Assembly (NCBI GenBank): GCA_016218545.1
Contig: JACRDQ010000023.1
Location: 62,001-126,000, forward strand
DNA: 64,000 bases
Direction: 5' to 3'
From: Elusimicrobiota bacterium
Lineage (GTDB): Bacteria > Elusimicrobiota > Elusimicrobia > UBA1565 > UBA9628
Shown here: positions 59,534 to 64,000 of the stretch, in pieces
Position numbering within the stretch: the stretch's first letter is position 1
Layout: each line of letters opens with the position of its first letter
Position numbers and translations under genes: made by a program
Notes under the pieces: generated by a model
Database searches by the model: none
What the model was told of the DNA's origin: nothing
The model's input: only the letters and a program-made list of their open reading frames with translations

Positions 59534-60550
59534 ATGAGGCTGCTCATCCTCGCGGTCGCGGCCGCCGCGGCTGCCGCGCGCGCCGCCGCTTCCCCATGCG
59601 CTCTCCTGCCGGGCGAAACCATCCAACGGACGATCAGAGGGCGCTCCTTCGAGGTGCGGCGGCTGGATGACGACTCGGCGGGCCGGCAGCGCTACCGCCT
59701 GCGCATCCCCGTGCGCTTCGTCCGCCATCGGGAACTGCCCGCGCCGCGAGACTTCAAGGAAAAGATGGCCTCTCTCGCGGCGCGCTGTTATGCAGAGGCG
59801 GCGCCGGCGATGCTGGGCCCGGAAGGAGAACGCATCGAGCTCGAGCTCGTCCAGGCGGGACGAGGCGCCGCGGAGATCGAGGTGTTCGGCGGCTACGCAT
59901 GGGTCCCGTTCACGCAGTGGAGCGTGGACTACAACTGCCCGACTCTGGTCCACGAGACCATGCATCTGTTGGGTCTGCCCGACGTCTATCCCCTGACCGA
60001 GAGGCCCTACGAGGTCGACGACGACGGCCGTTGGGTGCGCTGGATAAAGGAGGATGAGGCGGATGCCTTGCCGCCTGGGAGGCGTAAGCGCCTGCCGAGG
60101 TACTGCCGTCCCCCCGGCCCGGAGGACTCCCTCTTGCACGACCAGTACGAAGCCTACAGGGCGGCTGGATTGTCCCTCGGGAAGGCGGATTTCCTCTGGG
60201 TGCACCGGCACGAGTGTCCGCGCCGGAGCAAGGACGATGCCGAGCCGGGGAAGTATCTGCACTGCGTCGAGATGAAGGCCGCGATGCCGCCCGGCCGCCG
60301 CGAGGACGGGCCTGGCGAGTCCGCGTTGGCCGCTTTCAACGCCTTGGGACTCGGGCGCGAGGCAGCCCGCGCGAAGCCTTCCCTGTTCTATCCGAACGAG
60401 GCGCGCGCCTTGCTCCGCGGCCCGGCTTGCGACGAGAAGGTCCGGAAGTTCGAGGCCTGCGCCGCCAACAGCGACCGCAAGGAGGAGGAAGGGTGCCTCC
60501 CGGTCCCGGAGGATTGCGCTCAGGGCCGAGCTGGCTGGCTGACCGAGTAG
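59534..60550 (+). CDS. Exported metzincin-like metalloprotease, unknown family
   Basis: The 338-residue protein has a short Ala-rich signal peptide (ILAVAAAAAAARAAA). The zinc motif LVHETMHLLGLPDVY fits HExxHxxGxxD (His140, Glu141, His144, Gly147, Asp150), the spacing of metzincins, where the last ligand is His or Asp. Eight or so cysteines downstream (for example RYCRPPG, HECPRR, PACDEK, EACAAN) suggest disulfides outside the cell. TAAGG lies directly before the ATG. Substrate and family are not recognised. Confidence 0.75.
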   Translation: MRLLILAVAAAAAAARAAASPCALLPGETIQRTIRGRSFEVRRLDDDSAGRQRYRLRIPVRFVRHRELPAPRDFKEKMASLAARCYAEAAPAMLGPEGERIELELVQAGRGAAEIEVFGGYAWVPFTQWSVDYNCPTLVHETMHLLGLPDVYPLTERPYEVDDDGRWVRWIKEDEADALPPGRRKRLPRYCRPPGPEDSLLHDQYEAYRAAGLSLGKADFLWVHRHECPRRSKDDAEPGKYLHCVEMKAAMPPGRREDGPGESALAAFNALGLGREAARAKPSLFYPNEARALLRGPACDEKVRKFEACAANSDRKEEEGCLPVPEDCAQGRAGWLTE

Positions 60551-60810
60551 CCGGCCGGTGCTTCTCCAGGTCTTAGGTCCGGAGCGGGTCCAGCGGCCCT
60601 CTGGCGATGCCCGTCCTGTCCGGTTATCATGGACAAGCGCTCGTGGGGCGGGGAAACAACGCGCTTCTTCGCTACAATGCAAGAAAGGGCATGATCAAAG
60701 GCACGCGGGATTCCCTGGGAAACCAGAATCGGAGAGAGAACGCCCAGCCTCCCGCAGGCGCTTTTCGCCCTCATCTTCGACCTGGTCCTCATCCACCTCT
60801 ACCTGCATGC
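60551..60810. other. Gap with coding-like fragment but no intact gene
   Basis: A frame from ATG 60629 reads MDKRSWGGETTRFFATMQER and meets TGA at 60692. The same frame continues to a second TGA at 60812 and ends in a hydrophobic PQALFALIFDLVLIHLYLHA with high GC at third positions. It may be the remnant of a small membrane protein. Another short frame (60691-60852) has AAAGGG before its ATG but non-coding composition. I see nothing else here. Confidence 0.35.
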
Positions 60811-60840
60811 TTGAAGCACATGAGAAAACAGGATAAACTA
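60811..60840 (+). promoter_or_regulatory. Promoter of lipoprotein gene, probably leaderless
   Basis: TTGAAG (60811-60816) is followed after 17 nt by TAAACT (60834-60839). The TTG start codon of the lipoprotein gene at 60849 is 9 nt further and has no Shine-Dalgarno. Confidence 0.5.
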
Positions 60841-60848
60841 TCGTTGTC

Positions 60849-61487
60849 TTGAAGTTCCCGATCCCTCGATTATCGCCGATTCTATCTCTGGTCATTCTTT
60901 CTTCCACTGGGTGTGCCGCCAGGCGGGGTGTACCTGCCGTCTTCGATTTTCAGCAGCCAGGGTTTTGGACCAAACGGGAATATCCAAAACCCTTCTATGC
61001 AGGATATCACCTTGAGTTGCGGGTGCAGAACCCCGTTGCGGCGAAAAAGGAACTGGAAAGCTTGCTTAAACTCGCTGGAGGAAAGCATCTCCCTGATTGG
61101 CCCCATCATTATTTCACGCTGCATGTGCAGTTGTCCTCTGCGAAGTCCTACCACAAACGGAACCTTCCTGGCCAACCCGAAACTTATCATAGTGCTTGGA
61201 CGGTCCCCCGCAAACGAGCGAAGCGCGTCGCGGAACACCTTTTTCGCCTTGGACAGGTGGCCTCATACGAGACCATCGAGGAGGATTTCCCAGAGGCTCA
61301 GGAATGGCGATTCAAGGCTGAGAGCCTGGCGGCCGAATTGCCCGTGCTCAAAGCGCAAGGCGAAAGCACTTCGTTCATCTCCGGATTTGCCGAGGAAGAG
61401 TTGAGCCTCCTCCAAAAGAATTTAGAGAGGTATCGTGCCATAGAGCGGACTGCCCTCATCACCGTAGCCCTCGGAACACATCCGTGA
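60849..61487 (+). CDS. Lipoprotein of unknown function
   Basis: The TTG start at 60849 gives 212 residues with a lipoprotein signal (ILSLVILSSTGC, lipobox STGC). The mature part has aromatic-rich strands (FWTKREYPKPFYAGYHLELRV, only partly quoted here as YAGYHLELRV) and C-terminal helices (ISGFAEEELSLLQKNLERY). I do not recognise it. Base composition is clearly lower in GC than most genes in the window. It overlaps the next gene (GTGA); that product is also exported, so the two may work as a pair. Recent acquisition is possible. Confidence 0.7.
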   Translation: MKFPIPRLSPILSLVILSSTGCAARRGVPAVFDFQQPGFWTKREYPKPFYAGYHLELRVQNPVAAKKELESLLKLAGGKHLPDWPHHYFTLHVQLSSAKSYHKRNLPGQPETYHSAWTVPRKRAKRVAEHLFRLGQVASYETIEEDFPEAQEWRFKAESLAAELPVLKAQGESTSFISGFAEEELSLLQKNLERYRAIERTALITVALGTHP

Positions 61488-62125
61488 ATACTTCTTCGCT
61501 TATCGCCGCATTTTGGCTGCTGGGGTTCCTGTCCTCCCATACCCTAGCCGCTCAACCAGGTTCGGACGACGCCGCAGTATTGGATAGAATTGCGAAGCAT
61601 TCTTGGCGCCGGGAGATGCTTTCCCCCGTGGTATGCGGAAAGGATGCCGAAGCACTCCACCTGTGGATCAGGGTTCCCGACATGCAAAGCGCCGTTAGGC
61701 GGGTGCTGGAGCTGTTTTCCGTCGAGAACGCCCAGAGCCTCGCCTCAGGCTGCCACAGCGTGGATGTCTGGCCGGCGGAGATTCCTGAAATCATCCGGGA
61801 ACAGTTCACATTCAAGGGCTGGTTCAACGACAAGCTGCTCTTGACTACCCGATTAGAGGTCGCCAACCTGGGGGAGACAGCGTTCTCGACATCAACGCCG
61901 GTCCTCAACCAATTCGCCAAGGCATGGCAGGAAAAGGTTAGGGAGAGACTGCAACGTCTTACTTCAGAGCGAGAGTCGAACGCCTCCGTTCTCGAGAAGA
62001 CTCCCCGCATCCGTGCGCTCGTGGATGATGATCTCCGCTGGTTAAGAAATTGGTTCACGAGGGTGGATGAAACGAACAACAAGCGTCTTCTGATAGTCAC
62101 TCTTTTCAAGCTGAAAGAAAATTAA
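61484..62125 (+). CDS. Secreted protein of unknown function, coupled to lipoprotein
   Basis: The GTG at 61484 overlaps the lipoprotein stop. The 213-residue product has a signal peptide (LIAAFWLLGFLSSHTLAA). The mature part resembles the upstream lipoprotein in layout: a strand-rich first half (EALHLWIRVPDMQSAVRRVL) and an Arg/Glu-rich helical second half. Both begin with a region of the form aliphatic-x-V followed by a helix, so they may be distant paralogues. No known family is recognised. GC is lower than average here as well. Confidence 0.7.
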   Translation: MNTSSLIAAFWLLGFLSSHTLAAQPGSDDAAVLDRIAKHSWRREMLSPVVCGKDAEALHLWIRVPDMQSAVRRVLELFSVENAQSLASGCHSVDVWPAEIPEIIREQFTFKGWFNDKLLLTTRLEVANLGETAFSTSTPVLNQFAKAWQEKVRERLQRLTSERESNASVLEKTPRIRALVDDDLRWLRNWFTRVDETNNKRLLIVTLFKLKEN

Positions 62126-62160
62126 GGAACGGACCACGGTCCGGCGGTGTCTACAAACGC

Positions 62161-62502
62161 ATGGCTTTTCTGGCAATGCTCCTCAGTCTTCGCCTGGCCG
62201 CGGCTCCGGTCCATGCTGGGATGCTGGACCTGGATGTCTACGCCTCTCCTTTCAGCACGGGGACGCCCAAGGCCGTGGGAATCCGCCCCGCGCTGGAAAC
62301 CTGGAGGCCCGGCGATCCGCGCGACCTCGGGGAGCATGGCCGGGGAACCCGGGCCCTCGCGCATGCGGCCTACGCGGGCATGGCCATCGGCGGTCTGGTC
62401 GCCAGCATCGCCACGGGCGGGGTCGCTCCCGCGGTGGGATTCGGTCTGGTGGCCCTGATCAACTCCTGGCGTCTCTGGAAGGTCCGAAGCGAACGGAACT
62501 GA
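62161..62502 (+). CDS. Small exported or membrane protein, unknown
   Basis: The 113-residue protein has an N-terminal hydrophobic signal (FLAMLLSLRLAAAPVHAG) and a C-terminal hydrophobic segment (AIGGLVASIATGGVAPAVGFG) that could span the membrane. No family is recognised. A short hairpin GGACC-AC-GGTCC (about 62130-62141) lies between it and the preceding gene. No Shine-Dalgarno is visible. Codon use is again GC-rich, unlike the two genes upstream. Confidence 0.6.
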   Translation: MAFLAMLLSLRLAAAPVHAGMLDLDVYASPFSTGTPKAVGIRPALETWRPGDPRDLGEHGRGTRALAHAAYAGMAIGGLVASIATGGVAPAVGFGLVALINSWRLWKVRSERN

Positions 62503-62536
62503 CTCTCCCAGGCTAGGCGCAGCCCGGCTGGTCCCC

Positions 62537-62989
62537 TCAGAGCAGATACTCCTCGGAGTTGAAATTAGGCAAGGTTTCATACAACCTGCGGAAGATGATG
62601 AATTGCTTCTCGGCATTGTCGCGGCCGTAGAACGCGCGAGCCTCAGCCGGCACCTTCTCCAGAGGCGGGGGGGACGCGCCGGCGCGGACCTTGGCGGAGT
62701 ATTCCCTGCCTCGGCGGATGAAATCCCTGGTCACGCAACACTCCTTCATGTCCTGATCCGCGCTGGACAGCGCATTCTTCTCGCAGAACGCCAGGTCCTC
62801 CGGGCTGAGCCCTTTCGGCAATGAACCCGCGGCCGCCAATCGCATGACGAAAACGTTCGACTCAAAGAGCCGGACCTGGGCCTGCCTCACGGGATCCTTG
62901 GACGACCAGTCCAGCCAACCAGCGGGGTCGGCATGCGCCCCTGCGACACACAAGACAGAAACGGCACAAGCGACCAGCATCCTTCCCAT
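62537..62989 (-). CDS. Secreted protein of unknown function
   Basis: The ATG at 62989 has GGGAGG 5 nt upstream and gives 150 residues with a signal peptide (VACAVSVLCVAGAHA). The mature part is helical and charged, with three cysteines (LAFCEKNAL and MKECCVTRDF) and the C-terminal FIIFRRLYETLPNFN. I do not recognise it. It converges with the small plus-strand gene (34 bp apart). Confidence 0.7.
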   Translation of the reverse strand: MGRMLVACAVSVLCVAGAHADPAGWLDWSSKDPVRQAQVRLFESNVFVMRLAAAGSLPKGLSPEDLAFCEKNALSSADQDMKECCVTRDFIRRGREYSAKVRAGASPPPLEKVPAEARAFYGRDNAEKQFIIFRRLYETLPNFNSEEYLL

Positions 62990-63151
62990 GTTGCCTCCCT
63001 CCTGACGCGATGCGTCCCGCATCTCGTCCTGAAGATTTTAACATTTGTCTTCCGGAGAGACTTAGGTCCTTTGGACTATGGATCTCGAATCTGATGGCCT
63101 ACTCCTTTCAGGGCCTTCGTGCGAGGGATCCCCAGCGCCGACTACTTCAGA

Positions 63152-63748
63152 CTAGCGGCAGCGGGGCGGGACGATGCCGGGCGTGAGGTACTCGTCCCGG
63201 AACCGGGTCTGGTAGGAGATGGCCTCCCCCTCCTCGGCGTCCGAGAACTGGTCGATGGGGAAGTTCTTGTACTTGACCTGGAAGAAGTGCACGTACTCGT
63301 GCGCGAGCGAGTCGTCGAGGAAGCGCTTGAGCTTGTTGTAATACGAGGCATCCGCCATCAGAAAGACCTCGTTGGTCCCAGGGGTGTAGGCGTTGAGGAA
63401 CATGTCAGGCCGCATCTTCCACTGGGGCTCCACAGCGTCCTGAAAGCGCTTGAGGGGAGTGTCGTTCTCCAGCCTGAGAGCCGGGGCAGGGATGTCGCTG
63501 CGCAGGGCGATTCCCATCATGTCAGCCACCGTGGCCAGGACGCAGGCAGGGTCAAGCCGAAGGACCGCCCATGTCTTGCCGGCCGGAGCCTTGGCCGCGC
63601 TGACGAAGACAGCGGCCCTGGCGTCCCTGAAGCCGGAGACGAGGACTTTGACGTCGCCGGCCCTGGCCCAATCAGATGCCGGTGATTGCGCCGAGGCCGC
63701 GGACGCGAGAGCCAGACAGCCTGCCAGGGCGAGCCAGATGTTCTTCAT
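63152..63748 (-). CDS. Exported HExxH metallopeptidase-like protein
   Basis: The 198-residue protein has a signal peptide (IWLALAGCLALASAASA). Near the C-terminus LAHEYVHFFQ supplies a zinc motif (His150, Glu151, His154). The acidic segment SDAEEGEAISYQTRF about 20 residues later could give the third ligand, as in gluzincins. The preceding VFLMADASYYNKLKRFLDD fits the helix-strand before the active site. The family is not identified. It is followed by about 160 bp with no gene. Confidence 0.72.
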   Translation of the reverse strand: MKNIWLALAGCLALASAASAQSPASDWARAGDVKVLVSGFRDARAAVFVSAAKAPAGKTWAVLRLDPACVLATVADMMGIALRSDIPAPALRLENDTPLKRFQDAVEPQWKMRPDMFLNAYTPGTNEVFLMADASYYNKLKRFLDDSLAHEYVHFFQVKYKNFPIDQFSDAEEGEAISYQTRFRDEYLTPGIVPPRCR

Positions 63749-63761
63749 TACGAGCGCGGGT

Positions 63762-63857
63762 CTAGTCCGCCTCCCAACTGCTCGCCAGCGCCATGTAGGA
63801 GACCACGATGATGGGAACGACCGACAGGAACAGGAAGATGATGGTTCGGACGCTCAT
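63762..63857 (-). CDS. Small single-helix membrane protein, 31 residues
   Basis: AAAGGAG directly precedes an ATG at 63857. The 31-residue product is one hydrophobic helix (TIIFLFLSVVPIIVVSYMAL) with a short acidic tail (SSWEAD). It ends 13 bp before the HExxH protein start on the same strand, so the two are probably one operon. The same frame is open upstream to a TAG, with an ATG at 63881 that would add MAGGIKEK, so the start is not fixed. The function is unknown. Confidence 0.6.
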   Translation of the reverse strand: MSVRTIIFLFLSVVPIIVVSYMALASSWEAD

Positions 63858-64000
63858 TTTCTCCTTTATTCCTCCCGCCATCCCGTCCACACAGCCTGCC
63901 AGGTGCCTGGACAGGCTCTCGTCCGTGATGGGGGCCTATCCGTAGTATGCGGCCGCAACCGCCCGGCTTCCAGGGTCGGAAGACCGGGCAGCCGGAGGGA

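Noticed and set aside
60629..60814. Selenoprotein with in-frame TGA
   Set aside because: No SECIS-like hairpin follows the TGA and the residue context fits no selenoprotein family.
1..64000. CRISPR array, rRNA operon, insertion sequence or prophage
   Set aside because: No spaced direct repeats, rRNA segments, transposase, integrase or phage structural genes were seen on either strand.

Overview
The window is high-GC bacterial DNA (visibly about two-thirds G+C), densely packed with genes that overlap start-to-stop (ATGA or GTGA). It has no rRNA, insertion sequence or CRISPR array. The conserved block ispE-spoVG-tRNA-Gln-glmU-prs-rplY-pth, joined to glmM-pdxJ-glmS-acpS-thiL-tsaE-tsaB-rimI and ftsH-hpt, together with hybrid sensor kinases, many exported peptidase-like proteins and receiver-type regulators, fits an uncultured high-GC Elusimicrobiota-like lineage. 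That placement is my inference from gene order. Omnitrophota or a deltaproteobacterial/myxobacterial lineage is not excluded.

Layout. 1-6533: a minus-strand cassette (response regulator with an excisionase/MerR-like HTH, thiamine-diphosphate enzyme, and two tandem O-methyltransferase paralogues, the last cut by the window edge) lies divergent to an OmpR-type regulator and a MEDS-PAS hybrid histidine kinase. 6530-8834: a secreted protein, an amino-acid permease and a SEC-C protein. 8841-14681 (minus): lytic transglycosylase, chorismate mutase, phosphate acetyltransferase, a receiver-like/Ser-Thr kinase fusion and an exported phospholipase-D protein. 14787-18393: a very large secreted protein with a catalytically degenerate trypsin-like domain. 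18451-20216: a spermidine module whose decarboxylase is of the eukaryotic AdoMetDC type. 20341-24015: a beta-helix adhesin-like protein, a GT-C glycosyltransferase and a BrnT-type toxin-antitoxin pair. 24340-30468 (plus): a GNAT acetyltransferase, a C39-like lipoprotein peptidase, an exported TldD-like protease, its metal-site-less partner and a GT-C protein.

30691-52439 is one long minus-strand housekeeping super-operon (cell wall precursor supply, translation factors, t6A modification, isoprenoid, thiamine, pyridoxine, glycogen, FtsH). Inside it I see a relic of folP between ftsH and glmM, a leader peptide with a strong hairpin in front of glmS, and a 63-bp inverted repeat between prs and rplY. 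52536-64000 holds a second GT-C protein, a retropepsin-like protease, a tricorn protease, two predicted exported metalloproteases and several small exported proteins of unknown role, two of them lower in GC.

Several genes have a sigma-70-like -10 element only 6-9 nt before the start codon and no Shine-Dalgarno sequence, suggesting leaderless mRNAs. No single feature proves a new system. The strongest leads are the regulator/ThDP-enzyme/O-methyltransferase cassette, the exported TldD/TldE-like pair, the eukaryotic-type AdoMetDC, the folP relic and the glmS leader.
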